A DNA stretch of 64,000 bases from DATGMP01 sp035293565 (GTDB taxonomy: Bacteria; Pseudomonadota; Alphaproteobacteria; BOG-932; Roseiterribacteraceae). Position 1 is the stretch's first letter, and every line of letters starts with the position of its first letter. Positions 7,667-16,796 of the stretch are shown piece after piece. Where the stretch lies: contig DATGMP010000033.1 of assembly GCA_035293565.1 (NCBI GenBank), forward strand, positions 1 to 64,000, read 5' to 3'. Under the pieces are notes generated by a model. The model searched no databases, had not been told where the DNA came from, and saw only the letters and a program-made list of their open reading frames with translations. The position numbers were made by a program, and so were the translations under genes.

Positions 7667-9064
7667 TTAGGGTGAAGCGACTGCTTCCCGCCACGACGCG
7701 ACGAGGCCGTCGATCGTCCGCTCCCAGGTGAAGCTTCGAGCGCGCGCAAGGCCGAGCTCGGCGAAAAGACGCGAAGCCGCCCGGTCCTCGAGGATGCGCC
7801 GCATCGCCTGGGCGATGTCGGCCTCGTCGAGCGGATCGACCAGCAGGGCGGCGGAGCCGGCGGTCTCGCCAACCGCCGTCGTCCTCGACGCGATCACCGG
7901 CGCGCCCGAGGCCATGGCCTCGATGACCGGCAGCCCGAAGCCCTCATACAGGCTGACATAGGCGAAGGCGCCGGACCGCGCCATCAGGGCGACCAGATCG
8001 CAATCGGGCACATGGCCCAGCAATTTCAAATGGCCCTCGCGGAGCGATCTCTCGGCGAGCGGACTGTCCAGCACCTGGCCCCAACCGACCCCGCCGGAGA
8101 TCACCAGCGGGTAGCGCTCGCGCAGGCTTTGCGGCAGTTTGCTATGCGCCAGCAGCAGGCGGTCGAAATTCTTCCGCGGCTCGAGCGTCGAGACCGACAG
8201 TATGTAGCCTCCATCCTGCAGATCGTACTTGGCCAGGATCGGCGCCGCCGCGTCGAAATTCATCGGCCGGAAGACCGCCGACGGCGCCCAGGGCACGACG
8301 TCGATGCGGCTCCGGTCCACGCCGAGCTCTTCCATCGTCGCCTTCGCGGTGAACTCCGACACGGCGATGAAACGGCTCGTCTGCTTGACGGTGCGCGCGA
8401 GATTCTTGTCGATCCATTCGATCCGCTCGCGCGGGTGATAGCTCGCCAGGTGACGCCACGAGAAGTCATTCACCGTGACCACGGTGATTCCGTCGAACGG
8501 CCGGGCGATGAAGTTGGGCTCGTGGTAGACGACGCGGCCGTCGACCCGCTGCCGCAGCCTTTGCACCTCGCGCTGCAATTCCAGCTTGAGCTTCATCTCG
8601 TGCAGCTTGCGCGCCGTCGGAATACGCGCCAATTGCGCCCGCAGCTTGCGGCCGGTCGATGTCCGCGACGACGACTGATCGCCCACGGGAGCCGGATCGC
8701 CATCGTCGGGCAGCTCGGGCCAAAGCGACGCGGCCGGGTAGAGGCGGCCCCGCAACAGGAAGCAGAAATCGCGGATTTCGGCATGGCGCCTCAAGCCCCG
8801 CGATATCTCCAGCGTGACACGCCCGATGCCCGAGCGCCGCGCCGCGAGGCTGTCGGCCCCGAGAACGACGCCGAGCGGCGATTCCAGAGCTTCGGCCTGA
8901 CGCCGAACTTCGAATAATTCGGCAAAGTCCGGCATCTGAACGCTTTCCGACTGAAACTGCAGTTTGTTTGCTTGAGGGGTCACATGCGCTCCGATCGTCT
9001 GCACCACCGCCCGATCGGCATCGCGACCGCGCAACGGATCAAGGACCTCAAGATCTCCCGCCAT
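7667..9064 (-). CDS. glycosyltransferase family 4 (GT-B fold)
   Basis: About 465 residues from the ATG at 9064. The open frame reaches a GTG at 9136, and an ATG at 8935 has the best ribosome binding site (GGAAAG 8 nt upstream), so the start is uncertain. The N-terminal acceptor-side domain carries a SGIGRVTLEIS loop. The C-terminal domain has SVSTLEPRKNFDRLL and YEGFGLPVIEAMASGAPVIAS, the E-x7-E nucleotide-sugar region of GT4 enzymes. It probably adds a hexose such as mannose to the surface glycan. It is the last gene of the left-facing sugar cluster, with its own promoter module at 9.2 kb. Confidence 0.88.
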   Translation of the reverse strand: MAGDLEVLDPLRGRDADRAVVQTIGAHVTPQANKLQFQSESVQMPDFAELFEVRRQAEALESPLGVVLGADSLAARRSGIGRVTLEISRGLRRHAEIRDFCFLLRGRLYPAASLWPELPDDGDPAPVGDQSSSRTSTGRKLRAQLARIPTARKLHEMKLKLELQREVQRLRQRVDGRVVYHEPNFIARPFDGITVVTVNDFSWRHLASYHPRERIEWIDKNLARTVKQTSRFIAVSEFTAKATMEELGVDRSRIDVVPWAPSAVFRPMNFDAAAPILAKYDLQDGGYILSVSTLEPRKNFDRLLLAHSKLPQSLRERYPLVISGGVGWGQVLDSPLAERSLREGHLKLLGHVPDCDLVALMARSGAFAYVSLYEGFGLPVIEAMASGAPVIASRTTAVGETAGSAALLVDPLDEADIAQAMRRILEDRAASRLFAELGLARARSFTWERTIDGLVASWREAVASP

Positions 9065-9161
9065 CCATGAAGGACCCGGGATCCCCCAGATCGGCGGACT
9101 GTGACTGGAACATCTCTCCGCGACACAAAATAACACAGTCGCCAGAGAGAATCTCGAACAT

Positions 9162-9233
9162 TGTACAGTGACCTTACATGCACCCTGACGCCAAGCAAGT
9201 CAACCGAGCTGGCGGAATCCAGGCTGTGAAACG
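9162..9233 (-). promoter_or_regulatory. second copy of the DUF4214-type promoter module
   Basis: On the minus strand: CGTTTCAC, GATTCCGCC, a TTGACT box (9203-9198), 19 nt, then TGTAAGGTCACTGTACA (9178-9162). Spacing and sequence match the copy at 4043-4143, apart from a shorter gap between GATTCCGCC and TTGAC. The intergenic region 9137-9311 holds no other feature. Confidence 0.6.
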
Positions 9234-9311
9234 CCGGCAATCCCGATCCGTTCCTCGGTTTATAATTTTACGGGCGCATTTTGACAATCGGAAGAAGGTA
9301 GGAAGCGAGCC

Positions 9312-10925
9312 TTATTCTAGCGGCTTCCAGGCCAGAACCGCGTAGTCCTGAGGACCATAGAAACGGCGGTTGAAGTCGTTCAAGACCTCGGGGTCGTACC
9401 AATTTGCGGCATTCGGGTGCGGGTGCAGGTCGCGGACTTCGACCCTCACGAATCCGCGAGCCTCCAGAAGCGCCGAGACCAGTATGCTCGGCAGCGGCCG
9501 CAGATGGGTCGGGTCCATATAGAAATTGTGGGTCGAAACCAGGATATTTTCGGGGTTCGGCGTCTCGAACAGGAGCAACCCGCCCGGCCTCAGGGCGCGC
9601 AGGGCCTCGTCGACCAGCGCTATCATCGCGGCGAACGGCATGTGCTCGATGATGTGGAAGCCGGTGATCGCGCTTACGGAGGCCGGCGGGCGAGCCCGCA
9701 GGAAGTCGAGCGCCTCGCTCTGCACGACCTCCAGCCCAACCTCCCGGCATTTCTCGATCATGGTATCGTTCATGTCGACGCCCAAGCCCGGAAGTCCCTC
9801 GTCGCGCAAGAGCTCGAGCCATTCGCCCCGGCCGCAACCGAGATCGACGAGCGGCTGGTCGACCGCCCCGTCGGCGGCGCGGCGCGCGTCCTCGACATAG
9901 ATCCGCTGGCGCGATTTGATGTCCGCGCGGGTGCCGCGGAATCGGTCCTCGATCATCAGGTAAAGTCGATCCAGCATATGATCCGCCTTGCTGGACAGCT
10001 CCGCCAGCTGGCGAGCGTCGAAGGGCTCCGGCAGGCGGCGGCGCGCCTCCTCGAGCAGGATGGTGAGCCGCCTTTCCTGGTCGAGCAGCCCCGCGCCCTG
10101 CCGAACGACCTGCGCCTTCAACGGATTGATCTCTTCGTTCAACGCGGCCCGGAAGGCATTCAGCGTCTCGATCAGCCCCGTGATCCGCTCCTCGCCCCGA
10201 GCCAGATTTTGCAGCATTTCCTCACGATACCCGTCCCAAAGGTCGGTCAGCCGGGCCCTTAGCCTTTCCTCGGATTCCCGCTGACTCGCCGCCAAACGGC
10301 TCGCTTGATCGATCCTGGCCCGCTCCATTTCGGCCTTGAGCGCTCTGAACTGATCGGTCCTCGCCCGGTCGGCGGATTGAAGCTGAGCCGCTTGACCCGC
10401 CAGCTGCACGCGCACATGGGTTTCGAAGGCGCGCAGATTGGCCGCCATCCTCGGAAGCGACACGATCAGCCAGCCCATGCGAAGGACATAGCCGATGACC
10501 GGAAGACGAAAGAGCGTGTACAAACGCGCACGGCGGCCAAGCCCTTCGATCGCCCTGCCCCGCTTTCTTCCCTCGCCGCTCCGCTGGAGAGCATCCAGGA
10601 TCTCGATCTTGGTGACGCGTCCCTTGGCGAGCTGGCCCGAATAGAATTTGAACCCCTCGAGGTCCGGACGACGCCCCAGAATCTCGAGATAGGCACGGTT
10701 GACGAACTCGTCTCCCTCGAGCGCCAGCAGCTCCTCGAGGGAAACACTCGATCGATTGCCGCGCACGACGGATTGCTCGACCACTGACGAACTCCTCTCC
10801 TGCGCTCCGATCGGGCGCCGAGCCTCCCTGGGTATGACGGAAAAGCCCTCGACGGCCGCGGAGTCGGCGCGCAACTCGGCCATCATCCGCGTTACATCGC
10901 GTTCGTTCGTCTGATCCGGGCTCAT
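9312..10925 (-). CDS. DUF4214 - coiled-coil - SAM-dependent methyltransferase
   Basis: 537 residues. A DUF4214-like segment near residues 60-115 (AYLEILGRRPDLEGFKFY) is followed by a short hydrophobic or amphipathic stretch (LPVIGYVLRMGWLIV). A long charged coiled coil spans about 165-310. A class I methyltransferase domain starts near 345, with motif I VDLGCGRGEWLELL and the later FHIIEHM and LRPGGLLLFETPN. This layout resembles glycan chain-terminating methyltransferases that measure length with a coiled coil; that role is inference. It sits 18 nt after the upstream glycosyltransferase, with GGAG before the ATG. Confidence 0.82.
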   Translation of the reverse strand: MSPDQTNERDVTRMMAELRADSAAVEGFSVIPREARRPIGAQERSSSVVEQSVVRGNRSSVSLEELLALEGDEFVNRAYLEILGRRPDLEGFKFYSGQLAKGRVTKIEILDALQRSGEGRKRGRAIEGLGRRARLYTLFRLPVIGYVLRMGWLIVSLPRMAANLRAFETHVRVQLAGQAAQLQSADRARTDQFRALKAEMERARIDQASRLAASQRESEERLRARLTDLWDGYREEMLQNLARGEERITGLIETLNAFRAALNEEINPLKAQVVRQGAGLLDQERRLTILLEEARRRLPEPFDARQLAELSSKADHMLDRLYLMIEDRFRGTRADIKSRQRIYVEDARRAADGAVDQPLVDLGCGRGEWLELLRDEGLPGLGVDMNDTMIEKCREVGLEVVQSEALDFLRARPPASVSAITGFHIIEHMPFAAMIALVDEALRALRPGGLLLFETPNPENILVSTHNFYMDPTHLRPLPSILVSALLEARGFVRVEVRDLHPHPNAANWYDPEVLNDFNRRFYGPQDYAVLAWKPLE

Positions 10926-10943
10926 GCGATCGATCTCCGGTCC

Positions 10944-12269
10944 TTATGCTCCGATGGCCGCCCTGACGCGCTGATCGTAATAGGCGCGCAGCCAGTCTTT
11001 CTCGTCCTTGTCGGCGAAAGAGCCAAGCCCCTCTCGATTGGCGCCGTTCAGGGCCGAACGATCGTCGAGCTCCGAAACCGACGCGCCGGCATCGATGATC
11101 CCCCGTATGAAGTCGAGATAGCGCCGGGCGACGACTGCCGGCACGCAATGGCGCTGCGTGTAGGCGCGCGCGGCCGCAGCGACCGCGGCGCGGCGATCCG
11201 CGTTGTGTCCGAGATCGAGCAAGGCGCGGGCCAAGTCGGCCGACTCCGACGGTCCGAGTCCCACCTTGCGGACCGTGTCGCCCGGAAGCTCGGCGAACCA
11301 CGCATGGTCGGAAACGATCGCGGGAATGCCCCCGGCCATGGCCTGGCTGAGCGGTCCCGAAGCCTCGCCCATGCTGGGATAGCGGAGATTGACCAGAATA
11401 TCCGTCGCCTTCAGCAGACGCTGGAACCGTTCATCGTCCACGAAGCCCTCAGAAATGACGCGATCGCCGAGCCCATACCGCGCAACGAGAGGCGCAATAT
11501 CGTCGCCCTCGCCCACGATCAGCAATTTATAATCGAGCCGACCGGCCATCGCGGCCAAAGTCTCGAACAGAACCGGCAGCCGCTTCGGCGGACCGATGAA
11601 TCCGAAACAGCCGAGCAGCACTTCCCCATCCCGAATCCCGAGTTCGGCGCGTATCGCTCGCACGGCCGCAGGCTCCAGCACCGTCGACATGGAGGGATAG
11701 ACGAGGTGCGGGATGACCTCGACGGCGCCCAGATAGCCGGCCGAGCGAACGAGAGCGGCGGTGGTCTCGCTGTGCACCACGATTCCGATCGCGCGCTCCA
11801 GCACGCGTTTCACGAAGGGGTAACGTCCCGGTTCGCCATAGCGGAGCACGTCTCCGCAGGGGCTCTCCTGCTCGATGCGAAAGAACTCCGCGATCCGATC
11901 CACTCCGTAATTGTAAAGGAACTCCCGCAGCATGCCGCCGCGCTCCAGCCCCGCGATCAGGAAATAGAGAATCGCGTCATGCAGCACGACGACGCCGGGC
12001 CTGAACAAGAGGGCGCGATAGATGTCGAGATGGAAATGAGGGTTGTTGCCCAGATGGTAGAGGATCGCGTCGTAGCGATCGAGCTCCAGCAGCAGCTCCG
12101 GCCGCTCGGCATAGTCGTGAATCGGCGTCCCGGGCACCGGCACGTCGACCGCACCGACATCGAAGAAATCGAGGTCGCACTGCTCCGCCAGCGCGCGCGA
12201 GAGGTGATGGCTGTAGGTGGCGATCCCGGTCTTCTTCGGCGGCAGCGGCGAAAAATAGGCGATCCTCAC
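10944..12269 (-). CDS. glycosyltransferase family 4
   Basis: 441 residues from a GTG at 12269 that overlaps the upstream stop as GTGA, so the longer frame to 12386 is rejected. It opens with RIAYFSPLPPKKTGIATYSHHL, the N-terminal nucleotide-fold strand and acceptor loop of GT4 enzymes. The C-terminal domain has GCFGFIGPPKRLPVL and GEASGPLSQAMAGGIPAIVS. It is third in a chain of translationally coupled genes, so it probably builds the same oligosaccharide as its neighbours. Donor and acceptor are unknown. Confidence 0.88.
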   Translation of the reverse strand: MRIAYFSPLPPKKTGIATYSHHLSRALAEQCDLDFFDVGAVDVPVPGTPIHDYAERPELLLELDRYDAILYHLGNNPHFHLDIYRALLFRPGVVVLHDAILYFLIAGLERGGMLREFLYNYGVDRIAEFFRIEQESPCGDVLRYGEPGRYPFVKRVLERAIGIVVHSETTAALVRSAGYLGAVEVIPHLVYPSMSTVLEPAAVRAIRAELGIRDGEVLLGCFGFIGPPKRLPVLFETLAAMAGRLDYKLLIVGEGDDIAPLVARYGLGDRVISEGFVDDERFQRLLKATDILVNLRYPSMGEASGPLSQAMAGGIPAIVSDHAWFAELPGDTVRKVGLGPSESADLARALLDLGHNADRRAAVAAAARAYTQRHCVPAVVARRYLDFIRGIIDAGASVSELDDRSALNGANREGLGSFADKDEKDWLRAYYDQRVRAAIGA

Positions 12270-13306
12270 GACAACAGCCTTTCGATCACGTGATCCCAAC
12301 CGATATTGAGCAGCCCGATAGTCTCGCGGCCCGCGCCGCCCATGGCGCGGGCCGTTGCGGGAGAGTCCGCCAGCATCTGTATGCATGCCGCGATCGCTTC
12401 CGGCGACGGCGGAATCACATAGCCATTTTCGCCGTCGCGGACAAATTCGAGCGGTCCGCCCGAATCTTCGTGAGTGATCACGGGCTTGCCGGCGAGAAAC
12501 GCCTCCAGCGTGACGTAACCATAGTCTTCGTCGTAGACGCCGTTATAGACGGCGAGGCAGTTCGCGTAGAGATCGATCTTCTCCTCTTCCGACACCACGC
12601 CCCTGACAATGATTCGGTCCCCGCCCACTTGCCGCGCCGCCCTGATCGTGGCTTCGGCATAGTCGCCGGCCGTCGGGCCGATGAGCACCGCCTTGACACC
12701 GCTCGGCAGCCTGGAGAGAGCCTCGACCAGCAGGTGCTGGCGCTTCATGGGATCGAGCCGGCCGGGCGCCAATATGAAATCTTCGAAGCCGTCGGTCCGA
12801 TAGCGCTCCGCATTGCCGGGCGGGTGATAGAGCACCTCGGAATCGATATCATTGTACCGCCTCAGCCGATCGCGGACGGTGCACGAATTGGCGAAGAGAG
12901 CGCGATGCTCCGTTAGGTAGCGTGAATCCCACGCGCGGATCTCGGCCGCGACGGCTTCGCCTTCGGAGTCGCGATCGAGATCGCCGAACGCGGTGCCGTA
13001 CAAATCATAGGCCTGCCGGTGCTGATGCAGCAGCCATCCCACCTTGCAGGCATGTTCGACATAATAGGCGGGAAACTTCAGCGTGATCACCCGATCGATC
13101 CGCACGCCGTTCACTTCCGACAAATCGACCAGCCGCGCCATCAGCATGGTGTCGAGGAGACGGGCGGGCGGATACCATTTGAACGGGATCGTCACGATGT
13201 CCGCCTCCAGTCCGCGGGCGATCAGTTCGCGGCGGAGCGAACTTGCGTGAATCTCCGCGCCGCCGGTCATGAAGGGCGTCTGCACCGAAGCGATCGCGAC
13301 CTTCAA
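12266..13306 (-). CDS. glycosyltransferase family 4
   Basis: 346 residues from a TTG at 13306 that overlaps the preceding stop (TTGA). The long in-frame extension to 13591 lies inside the neighbour's coding region and is discarded. The N-terminus LKVAIASVQTPFMTGGAEIH is typical of GT4. The donor domain carries LAPGRLDPMKRQHLL and the E-x-E region EDYGYVTLEAFLAGKPVITHE. Both ends are coupled by 4-bp overlaps, so it is co-translated with the glycosyltransferases on either side. Confidence 0.86.
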   Translation of the reverse strand: MKVAIASVQTPFMTGGAEIHASSLRRELIARGLEADIVTIPFKWYPPARLLDTMLMARLVDLSEVNGVRIDRVITLKFPAYYVEHACKVGWLLHQHRQAYDLYGTAFGDLDRDSEGEAVAAEIRAWDSRYLTEHRALFANSCTVRDRLRRYNDIDSEVLYHPPGNAERYRTDGFEDFILAPGRLDPMKRQHLLVEALSRLPSGVKAVLIGPTAGDYAEATIRAARQVGGDRIIVRGVVSEEEKIDLYANCLAVYNGVYDEDYGYVTLEAFLAGKPVITHEDSGGPLEFVRDGENGYVIPPSPEAIAACIQMLADSPATARAMGGAGRETIGLLNIGWDHVIERLLS

Positions 13307-14397
13307 GCAAGGCTCGCGAGGACTGGGGCCAAGGCTCCGACGAAGCGATCGGCGACCGCGGGCGGCGTGAAGCGAGAAACGAGATTGCGATAGCCTGCCG
13401 CGATGACCTGCCGGCGCAATTGCGGATTCGTGCATGCGGCGCGCAGAAGCCGCGCGATGTAGACATAGTCCGCCGCGCCTTGCGGCGCATCGACCACGAT
13501 CTGGCCCGAACCGATGGTATCGCGAAGCGCGGTCGAACCGACAGAGACCACCGGCAGGCCGCTGGCCTGGGCTTCGATGACCGGAACGCAAAAGCCTTCG
13601 TGTTCACTCATGCACAGAAACGCGCTCGACGTCCTGAAAAGCTCGCGAAGCATCGTCGCCTCGACTTTATCCCGCAACTCGACGACGTCCGAAATGCCGA
13701 GCTTGTCGATCCAGTCGAGAACCTGGAAACGATAGCCGTCGAGATTTTCGTCGAACCCGCCGACCATCATCAGACGAATCTCGCGGTCGAACTGCGCGAC
13801 ATAAGCGGCGATGACGTGCAGCAGATCGAAATGGCCTTTGTTGGGCGACAAGCGTCCGACGAATAGAACCGTATAGGGCGGCTCCGGCTCGTACGGCTTC
13901 GCCGCCGCAAAGTCCGCAACCATACTGAATGGCGGCACGACGCTGACGGTCGCCGCGCCGTTTTCGATCAGTTCGGCCGCGTTGTAGGCCGAATCCGCCA
14001 TGAACGCGTCTCCGGCACCGAACAGGCCGATCAGGCGGCGCGTCTGATCGCGGCCGTCTCGGCATTGTTCCTCATAGAATTCCGAGTAGCCCTGAAAGAA
14101 TTCGGCCGGCGTGATATTATGGTACTTCATCACGCGACGCGCCCTGATCGAACGCAGCAGCGTTTCGCCTTTCTTCCAGAAGATGCTGTGATGATAGATC
14201 AGCAGATCGAGGTCGTTCTCATCGATCGCCTCCTCGACCGTCAGTTTCCGGCACGAAGACGGAATCGACGATTCGAAATACTCGCCTATCAAATCGACCG
14301 AGAAGCCGCTTTCGACAAGTATGTCGTACATTCCCAGCACATCGTGTCCGATCGCATCGCGGGGAACGACGCTCGCATGCGCAATACCGGCTCGCAT
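13303..14397 (-). CDS. glycosyltransferase family 4
   Basis: 364 residues. The N-terminus MRAGIAHASVVPRDAIGHDV leads the acceptor domain. The donor domain contains VLFVGRLSPNKGHFDLL and EHEGFCVPVIEAQASGLPVVS, diagnostic of GT4. The ATG at 14397 abuts the stop of the upstream methyltransferase (14398) without a gap. It is part of the tightly packed run from 15162 to 9312. Specific sugar unknown. Confidence 0.88.
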   Translation of the reverse strand: MRAGIAHASVVPRDAIGHDVLGMYDILVESGFSVDLIGEYFESSIPSSCRKLTVEEAIDENDLDLLIYHHSIFWKKGETLLRSIRARRVMKYHNITPAEFFQGYSEFYEEQCRDGRDQTRRLIGLFGAGDAFMADSAYNAAELIENGAATVSVVPPFSMVADFAAAKPYEPEPPYTVLFVGRLSPNKGHFDLLHVIAAYVAQFDREIRLMMVGGFDENLDGYRFQVLDWIDKLGISDVVELRDKVEATMLRELFRTSSAFLCMSEHEGFCVPVIEAQASGLPVVSVGSTALRDTIGSGQIVVDAPQGAADYVYIARLLRAACTNPQLRRQVIAAGYRNLVSRFTPPAVADRFVGALAPVLASLA

Positions 14398-15162
14398 CTA
14401 TATTATCCGTTCAAAAGCGGGCTTGCGACACGCATAATATTGAATGTAGCAATTCTCCACATCCTTCGATATCGGTCCTCCGTCCCTGAAGTCATCATAG
14501 CTGAACACGCCGATCGTCGCCGTCTGCGGCATGCGGCAGATGCCCCATCGATCGATGACCGCGAAACCCGCATCCCACAGCATCTTCTCGAGGCGGGCCG
14601 GTTCATATTCGATTTTATGCTCGGGGTGAATGAGCTTGAGACCGGCGGTCGCAGCATGCACGCTCGAGATCAACCCATTGGGCGTATCGAGACAAAAGGC
14701 GCCGCCCGGCTTCAATATCCGGAACGCCTCGGCGCACATTTGCCGTCCATCCTCCTCGTCGACATGCTCGATGCTCTGCCCGGACCAGACGAGATCGAAG
14801 GCGTTCGCCGGCAGGGCGTCGAGATGCACCATGTTGGCGTAAAGCACTTCCACCGTCCCCGGCCCCTCATAGGGCCGCGCCTCAAAACGCCCGTAGATCT
14901 CATGTCGTTCCTCGGTGGGCAAATCGACCATGACCATCCGCTCGAAAGGATAGGGATAGCCCATGAGATGCAGCGGCGAGTTGGCGCCCCCCAAATCGCA
15001 AATCGTGGCCGCTGGAGGCAAAAGCGTCCGCACGAGACGACAGCGCGCCATGTGGATGTAGTGGAGGTGATTACGCGGCGTTCCACCGGGAAGGGCAACG
15101 ATCGGAGGCAGGGAAAGGGCCATCCTCCGGCAAGTCTCGATTTGCGAGATCAGGTTTTTCAT
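14398..15162 (-). CDS. class I SAM-dependent methyltransferase
   Basis: 254 residues with motif I ICDLGGANSPLHLMGY near residue 55, an acidic motif II (MVDLP), WSGQSIEHVDEEDG and LKPGGAFCLDTPNG. This set defines a Rossmann-type methyltransferase of Methyltransf_11/23 type. It is the first gene of the coupled glycosyltransferase run, so a sugar or glycan O-methylation is the most likely role. Substrate not determinable. Confidence 0.85.
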   Translation of the reverse strand: MKNLISQIETCRRMALSLPPIVALPGGTPRNHLHYIHMARCRLVRTLLPPAATICDLGGANSPLHLMGYPYPFERMVMVDLPTEERHEIYGRFEARPYEGPGTVEVLYANMVHLDALPANAFDLVWSGQSIEHVDEEDGRQMCAEAFRILKPGGAFCLDTPNGLISSVHAATAGLKLIHPEHKIEYEPARLEKMLWDAGFAVIDRWGICRMPQTATIGVFSYDDFRDGGPISKDVENCYIQYYACRKPAFERII

Positions 15163-15276
15163 TTTTCATGGACACCCGCGGAAGGTGCCGTGTCCGCAGC
15201 CCGGAGTCGCGGTCGGCGAAGGTCTCGGGGGGTTATAGCGACCGGACGGCGCGGAATCCAGGTAGGGCTTTTTCGC

Positions 15277-15867
15277 TCAGCCCGCGGGGTGGAGCGCGCT
15301 CTGGATTAGGCCACAGAGAATATGGCCGATCACGATCTGCGCCTCTTGGATCTTCTGCGTATCGGTCGAAGGGACGCGGAGGCAGAGGTCGCACATGTCA
15401 CGCATGGTGCCGCCCGTCGCCCCTGTCAGGCCGATCGTGGCCACGCCTTTCGCCTTTGCCGCCTCAATGGCCTTCAGGAGATTCGGCGAGCGTCCGGAGG
15501 TGGAGATGGAGATAAGGACGTCCCCCTTACGGCCCACCGCGTCCAGCTGCCGGGAAAAGACGGCGTCATATCCGTAGTCGTTGCCGATCGCGGTCAGCGC
15601 CGACACGTCGGTCGCGAGGGATATGGCCGGTAACCCGGGGCGCTCATAGCCCAATCGTCCCACGAGCTCGGCCGATAGATGCTGCGCGTCGGCGGCGCTG
15701 CCGCCGTTGCCCGCGAACATGATTTTGTGGCCGTTGCGGATCGCAGCGACGCAAATCGAGGCCGCGCGCTCCACGGATTCGAGAAACGCCGCGTCCTGGG
15801 CGATGGCCTGCATCAGCCGGCCCGCCTCCTCGAGATTGCTCCGCGCGAATGAGAGATCCTTGCTCAT
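15277..15867 (-). CDS. gmhA: phosphoheptose isomerase (sedoheptulose-7-phosphate isomerase)
   Basis: 196 residues, the usual GmhA length. It converts sedoheptulose 7-phosphate to D-glycero-D-manno-heptose 7-phosphate, the first step to ADP- or GDP-heptose. SIS-domain hallmarks are present: FAGNGGSAADAQHLSAELVG near residue 51, ISTSGRSPN near 121 and PSTDTQKIQEAQIVIGH near 166, whose Glu and His are the family's catalytic residues. No other heptose gene (gmhB, hldE, hddA) is visible here. A GDP-heptose destined for a surface glycan is possible. Confidence 0.9.
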   Translation of the reverse strand: MSKDLSFARSNLEEAGRLMQAIAQDAAFLESVERAASICVAAIRNGHKIMFAGNGGSAADAQHLSAELVGRLGYERPGLPAISLATDVSALTAIGNDYGYDAVFSRQLDAVGRKGDVLISISTSGRSPNLLKAIEAAKAKGVATIGLTGATGGTMRDMCDLCLRVPSTDTQKIQEAQIVIGHILCGLIQSALHPAG

Positions 15868-15926
15868 GGGCGGAAGCTATAGCCTATCGGGCGCCGGCCA
15901 CCCAAGAGGATCAGTGCCCACGAGAA

Positions 15927-16796
15927 TCAGGGGACGACGGCCGTCATGCAGAGATGCCAGCCGAAACGCTGTTCGAACCAGCGGAACAAGGGCTTCGGCA
16001 TCCAACGGAAATACCAGACCTTCTTGTACTCGTACCGGACATATTCCGGGATGCTGTAGGCGAAGACATGATCGACGACCGTGTCGGTCACCCGCCAGCC
16101 CCTGGCTTCCATCATGGCCGCCAGCTCGCGCTTCGAATAGGTGTAGGTTACCGGGCAACCGGTCTGGGCTTCGGAATGAGTCGCGACCAAGCGCTTCAGG
16201 TCCCAGAAGCGCAACCGGCCATAAGTCATGAGGATCCACAACACCTTCCAAGAGAAGGTGTAGTACATCATCATCTTTATGGTGCTGCCGCTCTTCACAT
16301 ATTTGCGGATCTCGTCGAAGACCCGATCGGGGTGCGGCGTATGGTGGATGACCCCGAAGGAATAGACGAGATCGTATGGCTGCGGCGTCACCGTCTCGGA
16401 TAGCTTTTCGGCATTCACCTGCTGAAAAGTCACGCGGTCGGCAAGGCCGAAGAGCTCGGCACGCTGCTTCGCCATGGCCAGGCTTTCCGACGACAGGTCC
16501 ACGGCCGTGACCTCGGCGCCGGCGCGCAGGAAATTCATCGTGTCGGTGCCGATCCCGCAGCCGATCTCGAGAACCTTCCCGCCCTTCCAACGCGCGAACT
16601 CGGCGAAGCCCGGGATGTGCGGCTCGACGAGATATTTCCGCGCCTCGACCTCGTCGAAATACTCGCGCGTGCCTTTGGCCTTGGGCGAGTGGCGGATATT
16701 GCAGGGGCGCGAATTCCAATAGTCGCGCACCGCGTCGATCGAGACGTCCGCAAATGTGGCGACGTCCGAATCACGCTCTGTGACCGTGATGCTCAT
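15927..16796 (-). CDS. class I SAM-dependent methyltransferase
   Basis: 289 residues with motif I LEIGCGIGTDTMNFLRAG near residue 77, AVDLSSESLAMAKQRAELFG and the post-motif YSFGVIHHTPHPDRVF. The C-terminal third is rich in aromatic residues (MMMYYTFSWKVLWIL). The ATG overlaps the stop of the upstream sugar dehydrogenase by 4 bp (ATGA), so the two are co-translated, which suggests a glycan or lipid substrate made with UDP-uronic acid. Exact substrate unknown. Confidence 0.84.
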   Translation of the reverse strand: MSITVTERDSDVATFADVSIDAVRDYWNSRPCNIRHSPKAKGTREYFDEVEARKYLVEPHIPGFAEFARWKGGKVLEIGCGIGTDTMNFLRAGAEVTAVDLSSESLAMAKQRAELFGLADRVTFQQVNAEKLSETVTPQPYDLVYSFGVIHHTPHPDRVFDEIRKYVKSGSTIKMMMYYTFSWKVLWILMTYGRLRFWDLKRLVATHSEAQTGCPVTYTYSKRELAAMMEARGWRVTDTVVDHVFAYSIPEYVRYEYKKVWYFRWMPKPLFRWFEQRFGWHLCMTAVVP

